The notes under the pieces: model-generated | Seen by the model: only the letters and a program-made list of their open reading frames with translations | Database searches by the model: none | Told to the model about the DNA's origin: nothing | Part shown: one piece after another, positions 8,934-17,437 of the stretch | How the letters are laid out: every line of letters starts with the position of its first letter | Numbering within the stretch: position 1 is the stretch's first letter | Made by a program: the position numbers and the translations under genes | DNA from: Anaerolineae bacterium | GTDB taxonomy: Bacteria > Chloroflexota > Anaerolineae > DRVO01 | Direction: 5' to 3' | Assembly: GCA_013178015.1 (NCBI GenBank) | Contig: JABLXR010000008.1 | Coordinates: 62,001 to 126,000 of the forward strand | Length of the DNA stretch: 64,000 bases

Positions 8934-10472
8934 ATGCAGCGCTCGACCGAGGTCCACCTAGCGGTCTTCGCGGGGGGATTCTGCAGCCTGGGGTTGGAGA
9001 TGGCGGCCTCGCGGTTGCTCAACAGCTACTTCGGCTCCTCCCAGATCGTGTGGGCCGTCCTGATCGGCATGGTGCTGCTGTATCTCACGGCAGGATACTA
9101 CCTCGGTGGCCGCCTGGCCGACCGATCGCCCAGGCCGCGCACTCTCTTTCTGTTGGTCGCCTGGGCCGGTGCACCGGTGGGACTCATCCCCTTCGTGGCC
9201 CAACCGATCCTCCGCTATGGACAGGAGGCGCTGGATCGCTATCTCGCCAGCCTGCTGGTGCTCTCGCTGTTTGGTGTGGTCACCCTTCTGTCCGTGCCCA
9301 CCGTGATGCTGGGCTGCGTGAGCCCCTTTGCCACGCGCTTGGTGGTGAGGCAGGTGGGATCGTCGGGCAGATCGTCGGGGGCCGTCTACGCCGTGTCTAC
9401 AGTGGGCAGCCTGCTGGGCACTTTCGCTGTCAGCCTGGTCCTTATCCCAACTGCAGGGACCAGGAGCGCCTTTCTGGTGCAGGCCGCGCTACTGGTCGTA
9501 GTGGGGTTGATCGGACTGGCTCGGACGGGCGGCCTGCAAGCCTCCCAGCTCGCCATGCTGGCGGTTCTGGTGGTGGCGGCGGTGCTATTGCCCGGAGGGG
9601 CGCTGAGGGCGGTGCCCGACATGATCCACGAGCAGGAATCGCCCTATAACTACATTCAGGTAGTGGAGCGGCGTGGCGGACGGTTGCTGTACCTCAACGA
9701 GGGACAGGGCATCCACTCAGTGTACCGTCCGGACATGGTGCTAACGGGGAGCGTGTGGGACCTGTTCCTTCTCGCTCCCTACTTCAACCCCGCGCCCTAC
9801 GGGCCGGAGGATGTGGGGAGCCTGTGCTTGATCGGGCTCGCCGGAGGCACCATCGCCAAGCAGTACACGCAGGTGTACGGTCCCATACCCATAGACGGGG
9901 CCGAGCTAGATCCGGACATCATCGAGGTGGGGCGCAGGTTCTTCGACATGAACGAGCCCAACCTGAACGCCGTAGCCGCGGACGGGAGGTACTTCCTGGC
10001 CCACTCGCCCAGGGAGTACGACGTCATCATCATTGACGCCTACCGCCCGCCGTACATCCCGCCTCACCTAACCACGGTGGAGTTCTTCCAGGAGGCAGAT
10101 CGCCACCTGACGGAGCTAGGGGTGGTGGCCATTAACGTAGGGCGATCCACTACGGATGACAGCCTAGTGAGGGCACTTGCCAGCACCATGGCAGTGGTGT
10201 TTCCGGATGTCTACGTGGTAGACCTGCCACTGTCCCTGGCGGGGCTGAGTAACAGCATGGTGGTGGGTACCAGGCAGGATACAGACATTCAGCAGTTTCA
10301 GGTCAACCTGGCGGCCCTGACCGATCCTCGCCTGGTCGAGGTGGCTAGACGGGTGCAGGGGAGGGTGCGAGCCACCCCAGGCGAGGGACAGGTGTTCACT
10401 GACGACCATGCACCGGTGGAGCAAGTGGTGCACCGCCTGATCCTGGACTACCTCCGGTCGCCTTCGCAGTGA
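8934..10472 (+). CDS. Fused membrane transporter-like / spermidine synthase-like protein
   Basis: About 512 residues. The N-terminal half (about 1-220) contains seven or eight hydrophobic helices starting with GGFCSLGLEMAASRLL, typical of the fused MFS/spermidine-synthase family. The C-terminal half has a Rossmann methyltransferase-like fold: GLAGGTIAKQY, GAELDPDIIEVGRRFF and DAYRPPYIPPHLTTVEFF. The catalytic DSSDP-type segment of true SpeE is replaced by DAYRPP, so aminopropyl transfer is doubtful. The ATG at 8934 follows GGGGAGGCAA; a longer frame runs into the divergent gene and was rejected. Its stop is 2 bases from that of the convergent deacetylase. Confidence 0.8.
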   Translation: MQRSTEVHLAVFAGGFCSLGLEMAASRLLNSYFGSSQIVWAVLIGMVLLYLTAGYYLGGRLADRSPRPRTLFLLVAWAGAPVGLIPFVAQPILRYGQEALDRYLASLLVLSLFGVVTLLSVPTVMLGCVSPFATRLVVRQVGSSGRSSGAVYAVSTVGSLLGTFAVSLVLIPTAGTRSAFLVQAALLVVVGLIGLARTGGLQASQLAMLAVLVVAAVLLPGGALRAVPDMIHEQESPYNYIQVVERRGGRLLYLNEGQGIHSVYRPDMVLTGSVWDLFLLAPYFNPAPYGPEDVGSLCLIGLAGGTIAKQYTQVYGPIPIDGAELDPDIIEVGRRFFDMNEPNLNAVAADGRYFLAHSPREYDVIIIDAYRPPYIPPHLTTVEFFQEADRHLTELGVVAINVGRSTTDDSLVRALASTMAVVFPDVYVVDLPLSLAGLSNSMVVGTRQDTDIQQFQVNLAALTDPRLVEVARRVQGRVRATPGEGQVFTDDHAPVEQVVHRLILDYLRSPSQ

Positions 10473-10474
10473 CC

Positions 10475-11533
10475 TCAGCCCAGCAGGCCGTGCCGCAACG
10501 ACTCCAGGTGCCGGAGGTCGTCTGCAGCAGGTAGAGGGGCCGGGCCTATAGGGTCTAGGCAGTTGCCAGGCGTGCCCAGGAGGATCTCGGCCGCGTTGGC
10601 CACGCAAGTGCCGAGGACCTGCTCGTCGTAGCCGCCCTCAAGCACCAGGACCAGGTGGCCCTCGCAGTGCTCCTCAGCCAGGGCCAGGATCCGGGTGGTC
10701 AGGCGATCGAACCCAGACACGTCGGCGCGTAGGTTGGCCAGGGGCTCTCGCCAGTGGGCGTCGTACCCGGCTGAGACCAGGACCAACTGAGGCCGGAACG
10801 ACCGCGCGAGCGGATCGATGATGGCGTCGGTGAGGAAACTGTAGGACTCATCGCCGCTACCCGGCGGTAGGGGAAGGTTCACCGTATAGCCCAGGCCCGG
10901 ACCGGAGCCCCGCTCGGCGGCGGAGCCGGAACCGGGGAAGAGGGGACGCTGGTGAATGGATACGTAGAGCACCTGGGGGTCTTCCCAGAAAGCCTGCTGG
11001 GTGCCGTTGCCGTGGTGGGCATCGTAATCGAGGATGAGCACGCGCTCCAACCCCATCTCCTCCATTGCGTAGGCAGCGGCACAGGCGACGTTGTTGAGCA
11101 GGCAGAAGCCCATCATCTGCTCGGGCAGAGCATGGTGGCCCGGCGGTCGAACCAGAGCCAGCGCCGAGCGAGAGACACCTTCGAGGACGGCACGCACGCA
11201 CTCCACAGTAGCTCCGACGGCGGCTACTGCGGCCTGGTAGGAACCGGGGCCAATGTAGTTGTCCTGGTCCACATGGCGGACCGGTGGCCGCGACGCCTCC
11301 CGGAGCCAGACGAGGTAGGCGGGGTCGTGCACCCGGGTGATCCAGCTCTCCCGGGCCGGCCGCACCGGGATGGAGAGGAGACGCTCCTGCAAGCCGCGCT
11401 CTTGCAGCGTGGACAGTATGGCCCGTAGCCTGCCGGCGTTCTCTGGGTGGGTGGGAAGGTCGTGGCTTAGGAATATCGGGTCGTAGGCACAGCCCACGAC
11501 CGCATCGGAGGAGGTGACCGGCGATGACATCAT
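10475..11533 (-). CDS. Histone deacetylase / acetylpolyamine amidohydrolase family protein
   Basis: About 352 residues with all family signatures: RPPGHHALP (catalytic His pair), GFCLLNN, the zinc ligands in DYDAHHGNGT and SAGYDAHWREP, and the catalytic Tyr in LEGGYD. Bacterial members deacetylate acetylpolyamines, acetoin-enzyme lysines or other small amides; which applies here is unknown. The ATG pair at 11530-11533 overlaps, in antiparallel, the first bases of the divergent amidase gene, so starts are partly shared. A start further inside (GTG in VVGCAYDP) is also possible. Confidence 0.88.
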   Translation of the reverse strand: MMSSPVTSSDAVVGCAYDPIFLSHDLPTHPENAGRLRAILSTLQERGLQERLLSIPVRPARESWITRVHDPAYLVWLREASRPPVRHVDQDNYIGPGSYQAAVAAVGATVECVRAVLEGVSRSALALVRPPGHHALPEQMMGFCLLNNVACAAAYAMEEMGLERVLILDYDAHHGNGTQQAFWEDPQVLYVSIHQRPLFPGSGSAAERGSGPGLGYTVNLPLPPGSGDESYSFLTDAIIDPLARSFRPQLVLVSAGYDAHWREPLANLRADVSGFDRLTTRILALAEEHCEGHLVLVLEGGYDEQVLGTCVANAAEILLGTPGNCLDPIGPAPLPAADDLRHLESLRHGLLG

Positions 11534-12315
11534 GCCACTCTCATCAGGCGGAGCCCCACCCGGCAGGGGCTGTCCGGCCTCTGATTGGCGTGGGGTGCGT
11601 CCGTCTTCCGGGACAGAAGGGCGGGCATGGCGCACAGGGCGTTTCCGATCCGTACCTGAGGGCGATCTCTGTCGCGGGAGCGGACGCGGTACTGATCCCG
11701 GTCGGGTTGACCGCGTCCTCCCTGGCGCGGGCGGTCGCCGGGGTGGATGCGGTGCTGCTTGTGGGCGGTGGCGACGTGGAGCCTTCCTGGTACGGGGAGG
11801 AGCGCCGGGCCCAATGCGGCACGGCCGACAGCGAGCGCGATCACAGTGAGATCGCGTTGGTCAGGGTGGCTGTGGCACAGAAGAAGCCCCTTCTGGCCAT
11901 CTGTCGTGGGATACAAGTACTCAACGTAGCCCTGGGCGGCACTCTCTACCAGGACATCCCCACCGACCGGCCCGATTCGACCCTGCTCCACCGCTCGCCG
12001 GAGCGGCAGGCGCTCGTGCACTCGGTCCAGCTGGAGGCCGACAGCCACCTGGCGGCTGTGGTAGGCCGCCGCGAGATACGGGTGAACAGCATGCACCATC
12101 AGGCGGTCAGGGACGTAGCCAGTGCCCTGAGGGCAGTGGGGTGGTCGCCCGATGGCCTGGTGGAGGCGGTGGAGATGCCGGGGGAAGTGCTGGTAATGGG
12201 GGTGCAGTGGCATCCGGAAGAGCTGATCGCCCTGCAGGAGCACTCCCGCCGGCTTTTCGGCGCCCTGGCGGCGGCTGCCAGTCACCAATCTGCGGCCTTT
12301 CCCAGAGGCGCGTAA
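11524..12315 (+). CDS. Class I glutamine amidotransferase-like hydrolase (gamma-glutamyl-GABA hydrolase type, peptidase C26)
   Basis: 263 residues. The nucleophilic Cys lies in LLAICRGIQVLNVALGG, the oxyanion loop in LLVGGGDVEPSWYGEE, and the His-Glu pair in MGVQWHPEE. The GGGDVxPxxY signature and the GGTLYQDI stretch point to the PuuD/C26 group, which cleaves gamma-glutamyl-GABA in putrescine catabolism. The ATG at 11524 has an exceptionally good GGAGGAGGTGA six bases upstream. Its 3' end overlaps the convergent nitrilase gene by 34 bases. Confidence 0.88.
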   Translation: MTSCHSHQAEPHPAGAVRPLIGVGCVRLPGQKGGHGAQGVSDPYLRAISVAGADAVLIPVGLTASSLARAVAGVDAVLLVGGGDVEPSWYGEERRAQCGTADSERDHSEIALVRVAVAQKKPLLAICRGIQVLNVALGGTLYQDIPTDRPDSTLLHRSPERQALVHSVQLEADSHLAAVVGRREIRVNSMHHQAVRDVASALRAVGWSPDGLVEAVEMPGEVLVMGVQWHPEELIALQEHSRRLFGALAAAASHQSAAFPRGA

Positions 12316-13088
12316 GCGTCCAGACGGCGATGAGCGAGCAGGGGCAGCCGTGCTCGGAAGCCCTGGACTACCGCCGGGTCGTATCCGGCGGTGACAATCG
12401 CCTGCCGACCCTCGGGGATACGGCCCAACACGTTGCCATGAGGGTCCACGATCAGGCTAGAGCCGTTGAACCGGTAGGATGCGTGCTGGCCCTGAAGGGC
12501 GCTAGCTACGACGTAGAGGCCATTGTCCAGGGCCCGAGCCCGCACCGCCAGCTCCCACTCGTCTGCCGGCCCCAGCCAGGCGGTGGCTACCAGGGCCAGC
12601 GTTCCCCCGTTCACGGCCACCAGCCGCCCGACCTCGGGGAAGCGGGTGTCGTAGCAGATCCACATCCCGGCCCGTACACCGGCGGCTTCGAACGTGCCAA
12701 CTGTGCTCCCCGGAGTTGCCCACTGCTTCTCTGTGTCCCACAGATGGGTCTTCCGATAGACATAAGCAACGTCGCCCGAGCCCGAGATGTAAGCCATGCT
12801 ATTGTATCGGATGCCGTCAGGGGCGAGTTCAGGAAAGCCCAAAGCGACTGCCACTCCGAGGCGCTCGGCCGCCTGCCTCAAAGGTGCCATCTCTGGCCCC
12901 ACAGGTGCCACCGCCAGGGGGGTCACCTCCTCCGGCGGCAGATAGCCGGTGAGGGCCAGCTCGGGGAAGACTATGAGAGCAGCGCCGCTTCCGGCTGCCT
13001 GCTGCATTTGATCGAGCATGGTGGCCACATTAGCGGCTATGTCGCCCGCCGAGGGCGAGAACTGCCCGCACGCCAGCACCAATGACAT
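12282..13088 (-). CDS. Nitrilase-superfamily carbon-nitrogen hydrolase
   Basis: 268 residues with the complete catalytic triad: E43 (VFPELALTGY), K113 (YRKTHLW) and C145 (WICYDTRFPE). A second structural Glu lies in EWELAVRARALDN. The family hydrolyses amides, nitriles or N-carbamoyl groups. Substrate is unknown; the neighbouring deacetylase and C26 hydrolase make a small amide or polyamine-derived substrate possible. ATG with AGGTGAGCG upstream, and a good promoter at 13113-13141. Confidence 0.88.
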   Translation of the reverse strand: MSLVLACGQFSPSAGDIAANVATMLDQMQQAAGSGAALIVFPELALTGYLPPEEVTPLAVAPVGPEMAPLRQAAERLGVAVALGFPELAPDGIRYNSMAYISGSGDVAYVYRKTHLWDTEKQWATPGSTVGTFEAAGVRAGMWICYDTRFPEVGRLVAVNGGTLALVATAWLGPADEWELAVRARALDNGLYVVASALQGQHASYRFNGSSLIVDPHGNVLGRIPEGRQAIVTAGYDPAVVQGFRARLPLLAHRRLDAYAPLGKAADW

Positions 13089-13112
13089 CGCTCACCTCCA
13101 TACTGGGGTTGG

Positions 13113-13141
13113 ATTCTAGAGTGGCGCTTGGCCCGGGTCAA
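13113..13141 (-). promoter_or_regulatory. Sigma-70-type promoter of the nitrilase gene
   Basis: On the minus strand TTGACC (13136-13141) and TAGAAT (13113-13118) are separated by exactly 17 bases, ending 24 bases before the ATG at 13088. Confidence 0.7.
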
Positions 13142-13157
13142 CGCCTAGGACGGGCCA

Positions 13158-13187
13158 TTTCCGCCCCTGGCAAGCGGGTGCTATACT
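13158..13187 (+). promoter_or_regulatory. Possible promoter of the aconitase gene
   Basis: TATACT at 13182-13187 is a good -10, but the best -35 (TTTCCG, 18 bases upstream) is weak. It lies 39 bases before the TTG start. Confidence 0.4.
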
Positions 13188-13226
13188 CGGAATCGCTCCC
13201 CTACCTCTGGCATTGGAGGGACTCAG

Positions 13227-15155
13227 TTGTCGCGTACGTTGGCGCACAAGGTCATCGCCGAACACTTGGTCGAAGGCTCGATGGAGCCAGGGCAGGAGAT
13301 CGCTCTGCGGATGGACCAGACGCTCACCCAAGACGCTACCGGTACCATGACCTACCTGGAACTGGAGGCCATGGGCGTGGACCGGGTGAAGACCGAGCTA
13401 TCGGTGTCTTACGTGGACCACAACATGCTGCAGAGCGACTTCCGCAATGCTGATGACCACCGCTATCTGCAGAGCGTGGCGGCCCGCTACGGGGTAGTGT
13501 TCTCCCGGCCGGGAAACGGCATCTGCCATCAGGTACACCTGGAGCGCTTCGCCCGCCCTGGGCGCACCCTCCTCGGTGCGGACTCGCACACTCCCACGGC
13601 CGGCGGCATCGGCTCCCTGGCCATTGGGGCCGGTGGCCTGGACGTGGCAATGGCTATGGCCGGGGAGCCTTTCCGGTTGGAGATGCCTCGGGTGCTGGGG
13701 GTCAAGTTGGTGGGCGAGTTGCCGCCGTGGGTGAGCGCCAAGGATATCATCATTGAGCTCCAGCGCCGACTCACGGTCAAGGGGGGAGTGGGACGGATCC
13801 TGGAGTACTTTGGTCCCGGCGTGGCGACGTTGTCCGTGCCCCAGCGTGCGACCATCACCAATATGGGCGCGGAGCTGGGGGCCACCAGTAGCCTGTTCCC
13901 CAGCGACGAGCGGACGCGGGAGTTCCTACGCGCTCAGGCCCGCGAGGAGCAGTGGGTGCCCCTCGCGGCCGACGAGGGAGCGCAGTATGATGAGGTAGTG
14001 GAGGTAGACCTTAGTGCCCTGGTGCCACAGGTCTCCTGCCCGTCGAGCCCCGACAAGGTGCAACCGGTCACGGCCTTGACGGGGGTGAAGCTGGCCCAGG
14101 TCTGTATTGGCAGCTGTACCAACAGCTCCCTGCGCGATCTCATGACGGTGGCCGCCATCCTCAAGGGGCGCACTGTGCACCCCGAGGTCAGCCTGACCAT
14201 TAGCCCGGGATCGCGCCAGGTGCTCACCCTGCTGGCGCGCAACGGCGCCCTGGCGGACATGGTGGCGGCGGGCGCGCGGGTGCTGGAATCGGGGTGCGGC
14301 CCCTGCATCGGGATGGGCCAGGCTCCTCCGACGGGAGGGGCGTCGCTCAGAAGCTTCAACCGCAACTTCCCCGGCCGCTCGGGGACTCCCGATGACCAGG
14401 TGTACCTGGCCAGCCCGGAAGTCTGCGCCGCTTCCGCCCTGGTCGGCCACATCGCCGACCCCCGCGAGTTGGGCAGACCCCCTGAAGTCCGGGAGCCGGA
14501 TCTGTATTTCACCGATGATGCCCTCATCGTGTTTCCTCCCGAGCGGGGCGAAGGGATAGAGATCATCCGTGGCCCCAACATCCGTCCGTTGCCGGAGATG
14601 CAACCGCTGCCGGACACTATCGAGGGGCCGGTGCTGCTCAAGGTGGGGGACAACATCACCACCGACCACATCATGCCCGCGGGAGCACAGGTGTTGCCTC
14701 TGCGGTCGAATGTTCCGGCGATAAGCGAGTTCACCTTCACTCGGGTGGACCCAAACTTCCCGGCGCGGGCGCGCCAGGCGGGGAGCGGGTTTGTAATTGG
14801 AGGGGCCAACTACGGCCAGGGGTCGAGCCGAGAGCACGCCGCCATCGCTCCGCGCTACCTGGGGGTGCAGGCGGTCATCGCCTCGTCGTTCGCTCGCATT
14901 CACGCGGCCAACCTGGTTAACTTCGGCGTACTTCCGCTGGAGTTCGTCAACGCCGAGGACTGGCGATACGTGGCACAGGGCGACGTTCTCAGGCTGGCCG
15001 GGTTGAGGACGTCCCTGGCGCAGGGAGAAGAGCTGACGTTGGAGAACCTGAGCCAGGACCGCCGGATCCAAGTGCGGCATCACCTGTCACCGCGGCAGGT
15101 GGAGGTGGTTCTGGCCGGCGGGCTCCTCAACTACTCCCGGGAGGCGCGCAACTAG
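13227..15155 (+). CDS. acn: Aconitate hydratase (aconitase), one-polypeptide mitochondrial-like type
   Basis: 642 residues; interconverts citrate and isocitrate in the TCA cycle. The [4Fe-4S] ligands appear as IGSCTNS and, later, GCGPCIG. Substrate-binding segments LLGADSHTPTAGGIG and the swivel-domain signature GANYGQGSSREHAAIAPRYLG are present. All four domains are in one chain with the swivel domain last. At about 640 residues it is shorter than bacterial AcnA (about 890) and resembles the compact clostridial/thermophile form. Homoaconitase or isopropylmalate isomerase is less likely because those are usually two subunits. TTG start at 13227 with GGAGGG six bases upstream. Confidence 0.9.
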   Translation: MSRTLAHKVIAEHLVEGSMEPGQEIALRMDQTLTQDATGTMTYLELEAMGVDRVKTELSVSYVDHNMLQSDFRNADDHRYLQSVAARYGVVFSRPGNGICHQVHLERFARPGRTLLGADSHTPTAGGIGSLAIGAGGLDVAMAMAGEPFRLEMPRVLGVKLVGELPPWVSAKDIIIELQRRLTVKGGVGRILEYFGPGVATLSVPQRATITNMGAELGATSSLFPSDERTREFLRAQAREEQWVPLAADEGAQYDEVVEVDLSALVPQVSCPSSPDKVQPVTALTGVKLAQVCIGSCTNSSLRDLMTVAAILKGRTVHPEVSLTISPGSRQVLTLLARNGALADMVAAGARVLESGCGPCIGMGQAPPTGGASLRSFNRNFPGRSGTPDDQVYLASPEVCAASALVGHIADPRELGRPPEVREPDLYFTDDALIVFPPERGEGIEIIRGPNIRPLPEMQPLPDTIEGPVLLKVGDNITTDHIMPAGAQVLPLRSNVPAISEFTFTRVDPNFPARARQAGSGFVIGGANYGQGSSREHAAIAPRYLGVQAVIASSFARIHAANLVNFGVLPLEFVNAEDWRYVAQGDVLRLAGLRTSLAQGEELTLENLSQDRRIQVRHHLSPRQVEVVLAGGLLNYSREARN

Positions 15156-15161
15156 GGTCCT

Positions 15162-15185
15162 AGGGCGACCAGGCCCGGTCGCCCT
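15162..15185. terminator. Hairpin terminator between convergent aconitase and isomerase genes
   Basis: AGGGCGACC (15162-15170) and GGTCGCCCT (15177-15185) form a perfect 9-bp stem with a six-base loop just after the aconitase stop. No T-tract follows, so termination strength is uncertain. The next 115 bases to the isomerase stop are pyrimidine-rich with no other feature. Confidence 0.65.
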
Positions 15186-15300
15186 ACTCCTGCATTCCTG
15201 CCGCCACCCGATTCCGCGCCCCCTGGGCCTTGGTCCTGCGAGTGTCCGACTCCAGGTCCCCCGCTCTCCGCGTCCCCGCGTCTTCCCCCTTCTCCCTCTC

Positions 15301-16155
15301 TCACTCCTGGTGGAACGTGTCTGCTATCACTTGTTTGATGAAGGCCAGGTCCTCCTTCGTCTGGGCCAGTAGCTCTTCCAGCGAAAGGTCGCGCCAGGAA
15401 TGGGGGCCCTGGTACTCGCTGTGGAGGGAAATGGTCCCGTCGTAGCCGATGTCGTGCAGGTAGCCGAAGAACTCGCGCCAGGGGACGAGGCCCTCAGGAA
15501 GCGGCACCAGCTTGGTTTGCCACTTCTCTTGTCCCATCTCCTCGTCATACTGGTGCACCCAGGCCATGCTCTTGATGGCCACGAGGTTGATCCAGGGAGT
15601 GAGCAGGTCCATCCCCATCTTCCAGCCGGCTACTCCGCCCTCCACGGTCATGTGTCCGGGGTCTATGTACGCACCCACTACGTCGGGGTCGCGCCCGAGG
15701 AGGAGCTGCCAGACCACGGCGGCATCGGCCGTAAGGAAGTTGCCAGAGTGCGAGTGCAGGTTGGCCCGCACTCCGTGCTTCTCAGCCAGAGGGGCGATGC
15801 CGTCGAGCAACTCGCGGGCCTCCTCGATCTGGCGGCGCATGTTGCCGAAGCCCCGGTAGGGCCAGTACCCCAGCTTCAGGTCTCGTATCCCCGACTCCCC
15901 GGCGGCCTGGAAGATGTCGTCGGCATGGGGATCGTCGGCGCTAGTGATGCCGGTGGTGATCATGGGTATGTCGTAGCCCATTCCCCGGACTAGGTCCACT
16001 GCCCGGGGCAGGGCCTCCAGGGCGTCGGGAGGCTCGATGTGGCCGCCGGGACGCACGGTCAGATCCAGGCCGTCGAACCCCAGCTCGCCCGCCCGTCTGG
16101 CCGCTTCCTCGATGGAGAGAGGCGCGAGGTGCTTCGAGAACATCACTAGTTTCAT
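15301..16155 (-). CDS. Sugar phosphate isomerase/epimerase (xylose isomerase-like TIM barrel)
   Basis: 284 residues. AP-endonuclease-2/xylose-isomerase-like barrel with the first-strand LGFDGLDLTVRPGGH segment, metal-ligand-type positions in HSHSGNF, YIDPGHM, and SLHSEYQGP near the end. The start was placed at MKLVMFSKHL, preceded by GGAGGG eight bases upstream, rather than eight residues earlier. It follows the kdgK-eda-selenoprotein group on the same strand after 151 bases, which suggests a related carbohydrate role. Substrate is unknown. Confidence 0.85.
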   Translation of the reverse strand: MKLVMFSKHLAPLSIEEAARRAGELGFDGLDLTVRPGGHIEPPDALEALPRAVDLVRGMGYDIPMITTGITSADDPHADDIFQAAGESGIRDLKLGYWPYRGFGNMRRQIEEARELLDGIAPLAEKHGVRANLHSHSGNFLTADAAVVWQLLLGRDPDVVGAYIDPGHMTVEGGVAGWKMGMDLLTPWINLVAIKSMAWVHQYDEEMGQEKWQTKLVPLPEGLVPWREFFGYLHDIGYDGTISLHSEYQGPHSWRDLSLEELLAQTKEDLAFIKQVIADTFHQE

Positions 16156-16306
16156 ATCTGATTCCCTCCAGGCTTCCAAGGCTGGAGCCCGACCGTGGTG
16201 CCGATGGATAACGGCACCCCCGGCCGACGCTCCGCCGATTGTAGATCCCCTTCCGGCGTTGCCGCGCCCGACGTCAGGCCCGCGGCCTAAGGGCAGGGGC
16301 GCTGCG

Positions 16307-16774
16307 TCATATCATGCTGGCAGACTCGCCCTCGATCAGCCGGACCAGGAGCCCGGCAGCCTCGCCCGCGACGACGGCGCAGGTTCCCGGACCCGCCGGT
16401 TCACGCACCAGACGGTAGATGGGCTCGCACTGGGTGTAGCGGAAGTGGGCTAGGAACGTCTCCCGCCACCGCCGAACTACCTCGGCCGCGGCTTGATCGT
16501 CCTGGGCGGCACTCTCCCGACCGTGCATCAGGCCCAGTACCATCACCCCGCCGGAGAGCGCGCCGCACATCTCCTGGCGAGAGGACCCCACGCCGCCGCG
16601 GAAGCCGTTGGCCGCCCGGAGTACCGCCCCGGGGACCTCGCCGAAGACGTGCTCGCCGACCGCGAGCAGAACCGCCTCCGATCAGTGGAGCCCGCTGCGC
16701 ATCAAAGCTTCGGCCCGGCGCGAGACGCGCTCGGCGTCTGACTCGGTGTCGCTACGGCCCCTTTCGCGTGTCAC
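16307..16774 (-). CDS. C_GCAxxG_C_C family redox protein, probable selenoprotein (in-frame UGA at 16682-16684)
   Basis: Reading through one UGA gives a 155-residue protein matching the C_GCAxxG_C_C family of putative redox proteins with four invariant Cys. The UGA codes position 31 in SGLH-U-SEAVLLAVGEH, exactly where the first family Cys lies. The others are present: C70 in EMCGALSGG (CGAxxG motif), C116 and C132. Upstream of the UGA the frame is open and reads as a helix (AERVSRRAEALMR). A SECIS-like hairpin follows the UGA. The GTG start at 16774 lies 5 bases after the eda stop; its Shine-Dalgarno is weak. Without recoding, only 94 residues from a GTG at 16591 would be called, losing the first redox site. 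A true nonsense mutation is the alternative. Confidence 0.82.
16643..16679 (-). promoter_or_regulatory. Bacterial SECIS-like hairpin for selenocysteine insertion
   Basis: On the minus strand, two bases after the UGA, GGAGGCG (16679-16673) pairs with CGTCTTC (16649-16643), counting two G-U pairs. A four-base bulge, GTTC, sits on the 5' side. Above it is a perfect 7-bp stem TGCTCGC/GCGAGCA closed by the loop GGTCG. The loop starts 20 bases after the UGA. The GGUC apical loop and U-bearing bulge parallel the E. coli fdhF SECIS recognised by SelB. Confidence 0.78.
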
Positions 16775-16779
16775 AGGGC

Positions 16780-17427
16780 TCAACCGGACCGTGCCGCTCG
16801 GACCGCCTCGGTCAGGGCGCGAGCGTTGGCAGTGAGCTGGGCGAAGTCGCCCGCGGCCACCAGTTTGTTGTTGACCAGATCGCTGCCGACGGCCAAAGCG
16901 GCCGCGCCGGCCCGGATGTAGTCGGCGGCGTTAGCCTTTCCCACTCCGCCGGTCGGCACCAGCCTCACCTGAGGCAGAGGCGCCAGCACGTCCCTCAGGT
17001 AACCGGGCCCCAAGACGCCGGCCGGGAAGACCTTGACGAAGTCGGCGCCGGCCTGCCAGGCGGCCAGTATCTCCGTGGGGCTGAACGCCCCTGGTATGAC
17101 CACCTTGCCGTACCGGTGGCAGAGCTCGATGGTGCGGAAATCAGTCGTGGGTGAGACCACGAACTGGGCCCCCGCCAGTATGGCTGATCTGGCCGTCTCT
17201 GGGTCCAGAACCGTTCCTGCGCCCAGCAGCACCTCATCGCCAAACCGTGAGGCGGACTGCTCGATGATCTGCAGGGCCCCGGGGGTGGTGAAGGTAAACT
17301 CGATGATGTCAACCCCGCCGGCGCGGATGGCATCGGCTACCTGGGCCAGTTCGCGGGCCTGAGATAGGCGCACCACGGCGACGACGCCGGCATCCTCGAT
17401 GCGCCGGGCAATGCTACGCTTGTCCAT
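16780..17427 (-). CDS. eda: 2-dehydro-3-deoxyphosphogluconate (KDPG) aldolase
   Basis: 215 residues; cleaves KDPG to pyruvate and glyceraldehyde 3-phosphate. The Schiff-base lysine is K132 in DFVKVFPAG, the catalytic Glu is E43 in IIEFTFTTPG, and GAGTVLD and PTGGVG are in place. The ATG at 17427 follows GAGGAGGT. It starts 10 bases after the kdgK stop, so the two form an operon converting 2-keto-3-deoxygluconate to central metabolites. The selenoprotein follows immediately. Confidence 0.94.
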   Translation of the reverse strand: MDKRSIARRIEDAGVVAVVRLSQARELAQVADAIRAGGVDIIEFTFTTPGALQIIEQSASRFGDEVLLGAGTVLDPETARSAILAGAQFVVSPTTDFRTIELCHRYGKVVIPGAFSPTEILAAWQAGADFVKVFPAGVLGPGYLRDVLAPLPQVRLVPTGGVGKANAADYIRAGAAALAVGSDLVNNKLVAAGDFAQLTANARALTEAVRAARSG

Positions 17428-17437
17428 TCGGACCTCC

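Noticed and set aside
12141-13085. Long plus-strand frame opposite the nitrilase gene
   Set aside because: Its residues show no family character; the minus-strand nitrilase with a complete triad explains the open frame.
16307-16591. 94-residue frame as a separate gene
   Set aside because: It lacks the N-terminal third of its family; the missing part is directly upstream in frame across one UGA, with a SECIS-like hairpin.
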